A stretch of 12,088 nucleotides of DNA. Origin: Halovenus sp. (GTDB taxonomy: Archaea > Halobacteriota > Halobacteria > Halobacteriales > Haloarculaceae). The notes under the pieces were generated by a model that had not been told where the DNA came from, searched no databases, and saw nothing but the letters and a program-made list of their open reading frames with translations. This document shows positions 6,134 through 12,088 of the stretch, one piece after another (the first letter of the stretch is position 1; each line of letters begins with the position of its first letter). The position numbers and the translations under genes were made by a program. The stretch covers positions 1 to 12,088 of the forward strand of contig JAQCNG010000148.1 of NCBI GenBank assembly GCA_028275145.1. Reading direction: 5' to 3'.

Positions 6134-6440
6134 CTCCCGGCCGCGGTGACCGACCACCGCACACACTCAGGATACGAACCGGCCGTGTCCGGAAACACCC
6201 TGCTCCTGTCTCTGAGGACCGGCGCGGCAACGTGCGGCAACAGCCAGAGGCGACCACAGGATGTGCCAGCAGAGGGGGCTCTCTCCCTGCGCCCAGCACC
6301 AGCCCTCATAAACCTCATCTCGCTATAGCAACTGCCGGCGGCCCCGGTATCGGGTGCGCCCACCGGGTGTCGGCGGCGGCCGGGCGGTTCAGCAGGTTCA
6401 GAGTCGCCGTTGCAGGGCCAGTCGATGCTCTGAGCCGACA
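6134..6440. other. Intergenic stretch, no gene recognised
   Basis: About 300 GC-rich nt. A short direct repeat CGGCAACGTGCGGCAAC lies near 6225-6245, and the CCGG-rich 6331-6395 could fold. GGTTCAGAGTC near 6398 resembles a tRNA T-loop but has no matching arms. I see no gene here. Confidence 0.4.
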
Positions 6441-6448
6441 GTATAATT
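6441..6448 (+). promoter_or_regulatory. TATA box for the 6472 gene
   Basis: GTATAATT lies 24-31 nt upstream of ATG 6472 in a GC-rich context, the spacing expected for a leaderless or very short-leader haloarchaeal transcript. Confidence 0.6.
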
Positions 6449-6471
6449 GGGCTGGGGAGTAACAGACAGAT

Positions 6472-6858
6472 ATGGAAATGCGGGATGCCATCGAGGCAGA
6501 CGCGGGGCGACTCGCGTCGTTAACAGACGCGCCGCGCGATGTGATGCGTAACCTCGTTCACGACCGGACGGTGCGTGTCATCGAGGAAGAAGAGGATATA
6601 CGGGGATTCGTCAGCTACGATGCCCGCGAACAGACCGTCTACGTCACACAACTCGAGGGTGACGACGGTGTGTACCCGGAGTTGCTGGACGAACCGGTGC
6701 GGTTCGCACAGACCGAGGAGATGGCAGTCGAGTTGCTCGTGCCGGACACCGAGGCCGAGATGCGCGATGCCGCGTCCGACGCCGGTTTCGAGCGCACCGG
6801 CGGGGGCCCCCAGTTCGACGGCGAGTCGACGACCCGCTACCGCATCGACAACCCGTAA
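6472..6858 (+). CDS. Small acidic protein, possibly GNAT-like acetyltransferase fold
   Basis: 128 residues, strongly acidic and soluble. The start (MEMRDAIEADAGRLASLTDAP) and the middle (VRVIEEEEDIRGFVSYDAREQTVYVTQLEG) resemble the first helix and central strands of GNAT N-acetyltransferases, and the end (EAEMRDAASDAGFERTG) resembles the family's last helix and 'GFE' strand. The acetyl-CoA-binding Arg/Gln-x-x-Gly-x-Gly/Ala loop is not visible, so it may be a degenerate or non-catalytic member; this assignment is tentative. It lies 43 nt upstream of the KH-domain gene on the same strand, but that gene has its own TATA-like box. The association could reflect a conserved haloarchaeal neighbourhood. 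Confidence 0.6.
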   Translation: MEMRDAIEADAGRLASLTDAPRDVMRNLVHDRTVRVIEEEEDIRGFVSYDAREQTVYVTQLEGDDGVYPELLDEPVRFAQTEEMAVELLVPDTEAEMRDAASDAGFERTGGGPQFDGESTTRYRIDNP

Positions 6859-6870
6859 ACCGGTCGAAGC

Positions 6871-6880
6871 GCTTTAACGC
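6871..6880 (+). promoter_or_regulatory. TATA-like box for the KH-domain gene
   Basis: GCTTTAACGC places TTTAA 25-29 nt upstream of ATG 6902, matching leaderless initiation. It suggests the KH gene can be transcribed independently of the upstream gene. Confidence 0.5.
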
Positions 6881-6901
6881 TCCTGTTGCCTACGCTGTTG
6901 T

Positions 6902-7450
6902 ATGCAGCACGTGAAGGTACCCGACGACCGTATCGGGGTTCTCATCGGGCAGGGTGGCGAGACGATGCGCGAAATCGAAGCGCGCGCGGAGGTACGACTG
7001 GATATCGACTCCGAATCCGGCAACGTCGCTATCGAGAAGGTCGGCGACCCGGTGAAGGGGCTCAAAGGCCCAGACATTGTGAAGGCAATCGGTCGCGGAT
7101 TCGCCCCGGCGGAGGCACTGGGCCTGCTCGACGACGACATGATGATCTTCGAGATTGTCGATATCGGTGCCGCGACGCGCAACAAGCGGGACCTGCGCCG
7201 CCAGAAGGGCAGACTCATCGGGGAGGGCGGCCGCACCCGCGAGTTGATGGAGGAACTCACCGGCGCGTCGGTCACAATCTACGGTTCGACACTCGCCACC
7301 ATCGGCGGTCCGAAACAGGTCGAGGCGGTCCGGGAGGCCGCGGAGATGATTCTCGACGGTGCTCCTCACGGCGCCGTCTACTCCATGCTCGAGGAGCGCC
7401 GCCAGGAACTCAAGCACAAGGGCATGGAGTACCACCCCTTCCAGGGCTGA
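6902..7450 (+). CDS. Two-KH-domain RNA-binding protein (archaeal Krr1/Pno1/Dim2 type)
   Basis: 182 residues, the normal length for this archaeal family. KH1 is N-terminal, with the GxxG loop GQGG at 16-19 (IGVLIGQGGETMREIE). KH2 begins near residue 98, with GEGG at 107-110 (GRLIGEGGRTRELMEELTG) and the conserved PKQVEAVREAAEMILDGAPH and C-terminal EERRQELKHKGMEYHP. The eukaryotic relatives Pno1/Dim2 and Krr1 act in small-ribosomal-subunit maturation, and the archaeal protein is thought to bind the 3' region of 16S rRNA. It is expected to be a cytoplasmic housekeeping gene. No truncation or odd residues are seen. It converges with the small membrane-protein gene, leaving 24 nt between their stops. 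Confidence 0.93.
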   Translation: MQHVKVPDDRIGVLIGQGGETMREIEARAEVRLDIDSESGNVAIEKVGDPVKGLKGPDIVKAIGRGFAPAEALGLLDDDMMIFEIVDIGAATRNKRDLRRQKGRLIGEGGRTRELMEELTGASVTIYGSTLATIGGPKQVEAVREAAEMILDGAPHGAVYSMLEERRQELKHKGMEYHPFQG

Positions 7451-7474
7451 CACCGCGAGACTCTCTGTGTACTG

Positions 7475-7765
7475 TCAGGTGGCGACTGTCGCCCCGAGCA
7501 ACATCAGCAGTGCCCCGAGCACGGAGAACCAGACCCACCCGCCCACCTCCGTCTCGGAGGCGTCGGGACGGGCCAGCGCGTAGCCACTCGCCGCGAGGAC
7601 GACCAGTCCGCCCACCACCGACGCCGATGGGCCGGGTGCGGGGCCGTCGAAAAGGAGTGTGGATAGCCCGGAGCCGAGAAAGACGAGTCCGGCCAGACCC
7701 AGCGAGGCGTAGTGGAGCGTGTGCCGCGTGAGCAGTCGACTCCGGAGCGGTTGCTGTGCAGCCAT
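7475..7765 (-). CDS. Small three-helix membrane protein, unknown function
   Basis: 96 residues from the ATG at 7765 (minus strand); an upstream in-frame start at 7792 would add only nine residues (MRRARLQFD) and is less likely. After a short basic N-terminus (QQPLRSRLLTRHTLHYA) come three hydrophobic segments: LGLAGLVFLGSGLSTLLF, ASVVGGLVVLAASGYALA and WVWFSVLGALLMLLGATVA. The basic N-terminus suggests it faces the cytoplasm. It ends at the third helix, so the C-terminus is essentially in or at the membrane. I do not recognise a family. It is divergent from the 7843 gene, with 77 nt between starts, so the two may share a control region. Confidence 0.65.
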   Translation of the reverse strand: MAAQQPLRSRLLTRHTLHYASLGLAGLVFLGSGLSTLLFDGPAPGPSASVVGGLVVLAASGYALARPDASETEVGGWVWFSVLGALLMLLGATVAT

Positions 7766-7842
7766 GTCGAACTGTAGCCGTGCTCGGCGCAAGAGCGTTC
7801 GGGTCCCGTGGGTTCAAGTACCAGCACGGGACCACCCGGCGC

Positions 7843-8334
7843 ATGGACCTCGATGCGCCGATGGACGCCTGGTACGTCTGGGTGGGTGTCGCGCTAGTCA
7901 GCATCGGTCTCGTGGCGTTCGCGGTGGGGTTGCCGTCACAGCCACCGCCGGACGCCGGGCGGGCGGCGGCGGCTATCGACCGTGTCGGTGCGAGCGAGCA
8001 CGACGCGGTGACGAGTCTCGACCACGGTGGCGAGGCGGTCCGGGTTGGTCCCGAGCGGATTGCACTGCGCAACCGCGGCGGCACCGACCGCGCGACGCTC
8101 TCGTTTGGCCCCGTTCTGCCACGGGAGGCGCTCGCGCTGAACAGCAGCCAGCGGACCGTTCTCGATGGTGTTCTCGCGGGCGAGCAACCGCTGCCGGGGT
8201 ACCTCCACGACACCATCTCCGACGCGCTCGAGAGTCTGGACACGGTATCCGGCGAGTGGCGGCCCGCCACCGACACGCTGCGCGCACGAAGCGTCAGAGT
8301 CGACGGCCAGCGAGTCGTGCTCGTGGCGGTGTGA
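7843..8334 (+). CDS. Haloarchaeal single-TM extracytoplasmic protein (DUF7283-like)
   Basis: 163 residues from ATG 7843. The opening MDLDAPMDAWYVWVGVALVS, with a single TM helix (about 8-30) immediately followed by GLPSQPPPDA, is characteristic of a haloarchaeal family that I associate with DUF7283. The remaining 130 residues form a small outside domain containing RIALRNRGGTDRATLSFGPVLP and a C-terminal RSVRVDGQRVVLVAV strand pair. Related proteins are found near pseudopilin/type IV secretion genes in some haloarchaea, so a cell-surface assembly role is possible, but nothing in this window supports it. A longer frame opens at 7756, but its added residues are basic and overlap the divergent gene's 5' end. 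GGTTCAAGTA at 7811-7820 is a weak TATA candidate at the right distance. The stop TGA (8332-8334) touches the large inverted repeat. Confidence 0.7.
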   Translation: MDLDAPMDAWYVWVGVALVSIGLVAFAVGLPSQPPPDAGRAAAAIDRVGASEHDAVTSLDHGGEAVRVGPERIALRNRGGTDRATLSFGPVLPREALALNSSQRTVLDGVLAGEQPLPGYLHDTISDALESLDTVSGEWRPATDTLRARSVRVDGQRVVLVAV

Positions 8335-8442
8335 TACGGTCGTTCGTGACTCTTTAGCGCCACGGTGACACAAACTGCGTGTATCACGCCCTGACAGACC
8401 TATCTGTGACGTGGCCACAAAGATAATCACGAACGACCGTAT
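8334..8442. repeat. Large inverted repeat (16-bp perfect arms), MITE- or terminator-like
   Basis: ATACGGTCGTTCGTGA (8334-8349) is the exact reverse complement of TCACGAACGACCGTAT (8427-8442). Pairing continues imperfectly inward: TCTTT with AAAGA, then GCGCCACGGTGAC against GTGACGTGGCCAC with mismatches, leaving a core of roughly 40 nt. The whole unit is 109 nt. No clear target-site duplication flanks it. It could be a miniature inverted-repeat element, an intergenic RNA hairpin ending the upstream gene, or a structured leader of mutS5. Confidence 0.75.
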
Positions 8443-8521
8443 GAGTCGGGCAGGACCCGTAGCGCGATAGCCGGCGGCCGGCGTCTCGCGGTGGTCGGAA
8501 GCTACATGAGGGAGCGCCCGG

Positions 8522-10294
8522 ATGTCACAGCAAATGCGACTGGACGATTACTGGGGTGTCGGCCCGAAGACGCGCCGGCTTCTGACCGAGCAACTCGGCG
8601 TCGAGGCCGCAGTCGGGGCCATCGAATCGGGCGACGTGGGGAGGCTCGTCGACGCCGGACTCCCGCACGGGCGGGCGACGCGAATCCTCCGGCACGCCCA
8701 CGGCGGCGAGGCGCTCGACGTGCTGGCCACGTCGGACACGCGCGAGGTGTACAAGCAGTTGCTCGAACTCGCGAGCGAGCACGCGGTCACGGACGATGCG
8801 CGCGACCGGGTGCGCATCCTGACGCCGCTCTCCTCGCGGGCGGCGATGGTCGACCGCCTCGACGACGTGCTCGCGGCGCGCGATAGCTGGGCGGCTCTCG
8901 ACGGGTCCCGGCAGGAGGAGGCACTGGATATCTTCGCGCGCTACGACGACGCCGACGGTGACAGACGCGCCGCGGTGGAGGCGGCGCTGTCACTCCGGGA
9001 TGCGGGGTTCGACACCGGCGTGTTCGCGGTGCTGGCCGACCTCGACACCGACGCACTGGAGGCGGCGCTGTCGGCACTCGCCGGCCTCTCAGCCGAGACC
9101 GGCAACCGGGTCGGCGCGGGTGCGGACAACCGCCTCGACACGCTCCGGGCACAGCTCGGCACCGTCGAGGACATGGCGGCGACCCCCGGGGACGTGCTCT
9201 CGACGGTGCAGTCGGCTGCCCGCGGCACGGCCGAGTTGCGCGAGGAACTCGGGCGGACCGTCGCCAGCGAGTCGTCGGTCGACCTCGCCCGGGTGCGCGA
9301 GGCGATGCCGGGCCAGCCAGTCGACGCCCGCTCGTTCGTCGAGGAGACACTCCGGACGCTCGCGGACGACCTGCGGACCGCCGTCACCGACCGCGAAGCC
9401 GAGGTTGCCGACCGGCTCTCGGACGTGCTCGCGGAGACCGAGCAGGCGGTCGAGCGGGCCGTCTCGGCGGTGGGGGAGATTGCCTTCGAGGTGTCGCTGG
9501 CGCGGTTCGCGCTGGCGTTCGAGTTGACCCGGCCGGAACTGGTCGAGCAACGGGCCACCGGTGTCGTCGACGCGCGGAACCTAGCGCTGGTCGACTCCGG
9601 GGTGGCGGTCCAGCCGGTCACCTACGCCGTCGGGGAGCACAGCCTGTCGGTGCCGGGGGCGAACCGGCCGCCGACGGGCGACCGGGTAGCCGTACTGACC
9701 GGCGCCAACAGCGGCGGCAAGACCACGCTGCTGGAGACGCTCTGTCAGGTGCAGTTGCTCGCCCAGATGGGGCTGCCGGTTCCCGCCGCCCGGGCCGAGG
9801 TTGGTGTCGTCGATACGGTGGTGTTCCACCGGCGACACGCCAGTTTCAACGCGGGCGTGCTCGAATCGACGCTCCAGACGGTGGTCCCGCCGGTCAGCGA
9901 GGCCGACCGGACGCTGATGCTCGTCGACGAGTTCGAGGCGATTACCGAACCCGGACGGGCCGCCGACCTGCTGCACGGACTGGTGACACTGACCGTCGAC
10001 AGCGACGCACTCGGTGTGTTCGTCACCCACCTGGCCGACGACCTCGAACCGTTACCCGACCGGGCGCGTGTCGACGGTATCTTTGCCGAGGGGCTGACAC
10101 CGGGTCTCGACCTGGAGGTGGACTACCAGCCCCGCTTCGAGACTGTCGGTCGGTCGACCCCGGAGTTCATCGTCTCGCGACTGGTCGCAAACGCCACCGA
10201 CCGTGCCGAGCGGTCGGGCTACGAGCATCTCGCGGAGTCTATCGGCGAGCGTGCCGTCCAGCGGACGCTCGCTGACGCACGGTGGTCGGGGTAA
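8522..10294 (+). CDS. mutS5: MutS-family ATPase, MutS5-like, with N-terminal helix-hairpin-helix
   Basis: 590 residues. The C-terminal MutS ATPase is complete: Walker A GANSGGKTT (394-402, K400), the TLMLVDEFEAITEPGR Walker B (D469, E470), and the D-box/His-loop region around ALGVFVTHLADDL. The N-terminus (about 8-60: DYWGVGPKTRRLLTEQLGV, LVDAGLPHGRATRIL) reads as a helix-hairpin-helix segment. The middle (about 150-380) is long, helical and rich in Ala/Glu/Leu, fitting the MutS lever/clamp core. The mismatch-recognition domain (Phe-x-Glu) of MutS1 is absent, and so is the C-terminal Smr nuclease domain of MutS2. This is the MutS5 architecture known in haloarchaea; its role (recombination or repair accessory) is not settled. 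GAGGGAG about 8 nt upstream of ATG 8522 is a plausible ribosome site, consistent with a leadered transcript. Confidence 0.88.
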   Translation: MSQQMRLDDYWGVGPKTRRLLTEQLGVEAAVGAIESGDVGRLVDAGLPHGRATRILRHAHGGEALDVLATSDTREVYKQLLELASEHAVTDDARDRVRILTPLSSRAAMVDRLDDVLAARDSWAALDGSRQEEALDIFARYDDADGDRRAAVEAALSLRDAGFDTGVFAVLADLDTDALEAALSALAGLSAETGNRVGAGADNRLDTLRAQLGTVEDMAATPGDVLSTVQSAARGTAELREELGRTVASESSVDLARVREAMPGQPVDARSFVEETLRTLADDLRTAVTDREAEVADRLSDVLAETEQAVERAVSAVGEIAFEVSLARFALAFELTRPELVEQRATGVVDARNLALVDSGVAVQPVTYAVGEHSLSVPGANRPPTGDRVAVLTGANSGGKTTLLETLCQVQLLAQMGLPVPAARAEVGVVDTVVFHRRHASFNAGVLESTLQTVVPPVSEADRTLMLVDEFEAITEPGRAADLLHGLVTLTVDSDALGVFVTHLADDLEPLPDRARVDGIFAEGLTPGLDLEVDYQPRFETVGRSTPEFIVSRLVANATDRAERSGYEHLAESIGERAVQRTLADARWSG

Positions 10295-10304
10295 TGGTCC
10301 CGAG

Positions 10305-10649
10305 CGCGGCCAGGAGAATCTCCTCGAGTTCGGCGGGCACGTCGGCGTACTCGCTGGGCGGTGTCGGGTCGTCGTCCATCACGGCACGCATGACCTGCGT
10401 CGGTCGCCCATCGAAGGGTGGCCGGCCGGTGAACAGTTCGTAGAACACCGCGCCGAGCTGGTAGATATCGGTGATGTCGTCGACCGGACCGTACGCCTCG
10501 TCGAACTGCTCGGGCGCGGCGTAGTGGGGCGTGACACCCTCGACGCTCTTGGAGTGTCTGAACAAGTGTTTTGAGAGCACCCAGTCGGCGACCTTCGGGG
10601 CGTCCCAAGCGTCCAGGACCGAGCGAAACAGGATGACTACCCGTGACAT
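10305..10649 (-). pseudogene. Remnant of a haloarchaeal Ser/Thr protein kinase
   Basis: The minus-strand frame encodes only the second half of a protein-kinase domain. It runs from ILFRSVLDAWDAPKVADWVLSKH (end of the catalytic-loop strand and the DFG-equivalent, here D-W-V instead of the expected D-W-G) through SVEGVTPHYAAPEQFD (activation loop and APE) to DITDIYQLGAVFYELFTGRPPF (subdomain IX) and ADVPAELEEILLAAL. Missing are the glycine loop, the ATP-anchoring Lys, the HRD/catalytic Asp segment and the final Arg of subdomain XI. The frame continues into antisense mutS5 sequence after about 10305, where similarity ends. A kinase without these parts cannot be catalytic, so this is a gene fragment left by deletion or recombination. 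The ATG at 10649 is coincidental to the break. Confidence 0.8.
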
Positions 10650-10755
10650 GCCGCTCGGTGGACAGATAGGTTCGTGTGACGGTGGGCAGTCACGACCCGC
10701 GCGTACCCGTCACGACATGCCGGTTTCTCGCTCATGGGTTAAACCACGACCGATT

Positions 10756-11262
10756 CTACCCGAGAATCTCCTCGATACGCTCGACTGGGGAGTAGTATCC
10801 GCGTTTTGCTCGCCAGTCATCCAGCCACTGGTTCGCGGTGCTGGCGTCGATTTCGCCCCGGTGGATACCGACGACGAGGAGTCCGACCGACCCCGTCACC
10901 TGGACGCCTCGCTCCGTCGCCGTCTCGCGGGCGGCGAGGTCGTCGGTCGCAAGCGTTCCCTCGCGTGCTATCGCGCCGAGCAGCGCCTCCGCCTCACCGC
11001 TGTCGAGGCGGTCCCGGATTGCCGTCTCTCCGGTGGATTGCTCCTCGACGCCGAGCAGCGTGATGTCGTCGCTAATCCGAGCGAGTGCGTCGTCGAGAAA
11101 GTCGTAGTCCCGGGCGTATCCCCGTTCGAGTTCTGTCTGCACTCCGGGGACAGTGGCAGGCCGGTCGAGAATGTCGACGAGCGCGTTGACTGTGCCGGTA
11201 CTGGCGAAGTTGCTGAGCACGGTCGCGTCGAGAACGACCGGCTGGCGGGGAGTCGCCGACAT
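10756..11262 (-). CDS. PIN-domain-like toxin of the DUF3368 family
   Basis: 168 residues. PIN-type acidic residues are in place: D12 (VVLDATVLSNFA), E44 (VPGVQTELERG), E90 (SGEAEALLGAI) and D107/D108 (TLATDDLAARETA). The following GVQVTGSVGLLVVGIHRGEI is the DUF3368 (PF11848) signature. PIN toxins are metal-dependent ribonucleases that inhibit growth by cutting RNA, and DUF3368 proteins are usually partnered with UPF0175 antitoxins. The partner lies immediately upstream: its stop is 8 nt before this ATG, so they form one operon. All expected catalytic acids are present, so it appears intact. RNA target unknown. Confidence 0.88.
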   Translation of the reverse strand: MSATPRQPVVLDATVLSNFASTGTVNALVDILDRPATVPGVQTELERGYARDYDFLDDALARISDDITLLGVEEQSTGETAIRDRLDSGEAEALLGAIAREGTLATDDLAARETATERGVQVTGSVGLLVVGIHRGEIDASTANQWLDDWRAKRGYYSPVERIEEILG

Positions 11263-11270
11263 CGATGGCG

Positions 11271-11492
11271 CTACTCCAAATCGAGGGCAATATCGACCTC
11301 GTCCCGTAGCTCCTCCGTGGAGCGAGGCCCGTACAGTGCGTCGAATCCGGCGCTTTCGAGTAGCTCCTCAAACTCCCACCGGGTCATTCCCGCGTTCTCG
11401 GCGGCCTTTCCGAGCGAAATCTCACCGAGGACGTACTGTCCGATGGCAGCCGCTAGCGTGTCGTCTGCCGCATCACGCCTTGCCTCGGCCAT
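11271..11492 (-). CDS. UPF0175-family antitoxin
   Basis: 73 residues from the ATG at 11492; an upstream in-frame ATG at 11555 would add 21 residues but lies before the TATA box, so the shorter form is preferred. The core GEISLGKAAENAGMTRWEFE (residues 23-42) is the UPF0175 (PF03683) helix-turn-helix, normally used for DNA binding and autoregulation. The acidic C-terminal tail (ELRDEVDIALDLE) is the likely toxin-binding part. It is the first gene of a two-gene operon with the DUF3368 toxin. By analogy with other type II systems, the protein or the complex would repress the promoter directly upstream, where a palindrome is visible. Confidence 0.87.
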   Translation of the reverse strand: MAEARRDAADDTLAAAIGQYVLGEISLGKAAENAGMTRWEFEELLESAGFDALYGPRSTEELRDEVDIALDLE

Positions 11493-11506
11493 ACTCGTGT
11501 GTTGGT

Positions 11507-11522
11507 CGGTACCGGTAATAAA
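11507..11522 (-). promoter_or_regulatory. TATA box and palindromic operator candidate of the TA operon
   Basis: Read on the minus strand, TTTATTA (complement of 11516-11522) lies 24-30 nt upstream of the antitoxin ATG at 11492, fitting leaderless transcription. Directly downstream is CGGTACCG (11507-11514), a perfect 8-bp palindrome between the TATA box and the start, a natural place for an antitoxin operator. Confidence 0.55.
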
Positions 11523-11834
11523 GACTGGGCCCACTTTGGACGACTGGGTGAACACTCACGCTCGAGTTCCCGTGCTCTATCTATGACAGCGAGAGAATCC
11601 CGCCGTTGACGCCGGGCGTGAATCGCGTCCACTTTCACTCCACTTTCCACGGGTTTATTTCCACCGGGGTCGAATACTAAGGTAACTCGAGCGCCGAAAT
11701 CAATCCGGGAACCACTTGGAGTCCTCCCCGCCGACACGCACCGCACGGTGCTCACAGTACCCCTACCCCTGCAACACGGGATGGGGTGACGGTACGACTC
11801 AATCCAACCCCTGCGGCACTTGAGCCTGTCCACC
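11523..11834. other. Intergenic stretch with minor palindromes, no gene recognised
   Basis: No frame here has haloarchaeal coding character. Visible items: a TCCACTTT repeat near 11628-11647; GGTTTATTT (11652-11660), a possible TATA box with no gene attached; GCACCG, loop CA, CGGTGC (11738-11751); and an imperfect hairpin CCCCTACCC with GGGATGGGG (about 11760-11787). The last resembles the CCCTACCCT/AGGGTAGGG stem of the tnpB right end, but with two mismatches, so a link is not established. Confidence 0.4.
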
Positions 11835-11947
11835 GTGGTTGTTCGAAAATCTTCGATTTTCGTGATGAACGTTGGACACCGTCCAACGAACCTGCGAGCG
11901 GGCGATGCCCGCGAGCAGTTGACGAGAATCCCCGATTCTCGACCCAC
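11835..11947 (-). repeat. Palindromic hairpin module, copy 4 (inverted)
   Basis: In minus-strand orientation the module runs from GTGGGTCGAGA to CGAACAACCAC and contains four hairpins. These are CGAGAATC/GATTCTCG (11923-11941), the two-part hairpin with GCGGGC/GCCCGC (11892-11918), hairpin A CGTTGGAC/GTCCAACG (11870-11888) and hairpin B CGAAAATC/GATTTTCG (11844-11862). The 66 nt at 11861-11926 match copy 1 at 64 positions. Unlike copy 1, it is not followed by the tnpB pre-start sequence. Confidence 0.85.
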
Positions 11948-11969
11948 AGAACGGACAGGCAGGCCGATG

Positions 11970-12007
11970 GCACGGCCCGTGCGCCCCCGACCGCGAACGG
12001 CGGGGGC
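11970..12007. repeat. Two further hairpins next to module copy 4
   Basis: GCACG, loop GCC, CGTGC (11970-11982) is followed at once by a longer hairpin with CGCCCCC and GGGGGCG as outer stem and CCG, loop CGAA, CGG inside (about 11982-12008). With module copy 4 this makes six hairpins in about 165 nt. The stretch beyond, to 12088, shows no recognisable gene. Confidence 0.6.
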
Positions 12008-12088
12008 GAGTCCGATGTAGTGTCGGACACTGTGCAAGGAGATACCGTGTCCCTTCGGGGATACCGAACACGCCACACCGTCTCACGG

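Noticed and set aside
6395..6415. tRNA-like GGTTCAGAGTC
   Set aside because: There is no matching T-stem, anticodon arm or acceptor stem around it.
11453..12086. Long minus-strand frames across the right-edge repeat array
   Set aside because: They run through the inverted module and the TA promoter, are basic and lack coding bias; the peptide parts that look conserved are the repeat itself.

Overview
The window looks like chromosomal or large-replicon DNA from a haloarchaeon (class Halobacteria). It is GC-rich with a strong G/C bias at third codon positions, and the predicted proteins are rich in Asp and Glu. It contains a Tat-type lipoprotein signal with a lipobox, TATA-like boxes 24-31 nt upstream of several start codons (typical of leaderless haloarchaeal transcripts), and several families best known from haloarchaea.

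Layout. (1) 2-649: C-terminal part of a membrane-anchored winged-helix protein, cut by the window edge. (2) 650-1321: non-coding, with a solo left end of a TnpB-type element made of nested hairpins. (3) 1322-1813: small Tat lipoprotein. (4) About 2282-3689: a TnpB-only (IS1341-type, IS200/IS605 superfamily) element with a hairpin-rich left end, a tnpB gene that keeps all RuvC and zinc-ribbon residues, and an overlapping omega-RNA-like right end. (5) 3729-5063: erythromycin-esterase-family protein starting 46 nt after the tnpB stop. (6) 5447-6133: bacterio-opsin-activator-type HTH regulator. (7) 6472-7450: a housekeeping-looking pair, a possible GNAT-like protein and a two-KH-domain protein of the Krr1/Pno1 (Dim2) type. 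(8) 7475-8334: a small membrane protein on the minus strand, divergent from a single-TM haloarchaeal protein. (9) 8334-8442: a large inverted repeat. (10) 8522-10294: a MutS5-like ATPase. (11) 10305-11492, minus strand: a protein-kinase remnant and a UPF0175/PIN (DUF3368) toxin-antitoxin pair. (12) 11493-12088: non-coding, with the TA promoter and a dense hairpin array that is the inverted counterpart of the one near position 900.

The most unusual thing here is a palindromic module: two short perfect hairpins (6-9 bp stems, 3-4 nt loops) joined by a CATCA-containing linker. It occurs four times: in the solo left end (900-1005), in the tnpB left end (2294-2350), in frame inside tnpB (about 2829-2885), and inverted at the right edge (11835-11947). 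The stem sequences differ between copies but always change on both arms, so pairing is kept. Two copies share a 66-nt block with only two differences. The copy inside tnpB is 57 nt (19 codons), flanked by a GACG direct repeat, and its removal would rejoin a normal-looking protein. This resembles the protein-invading palindromic elements known from Rickettsia. Functional links between the other genes are not evident; the region reads as a conserved core (KH, MutS5) with mobile and toxin-antitoxin material on both sides.
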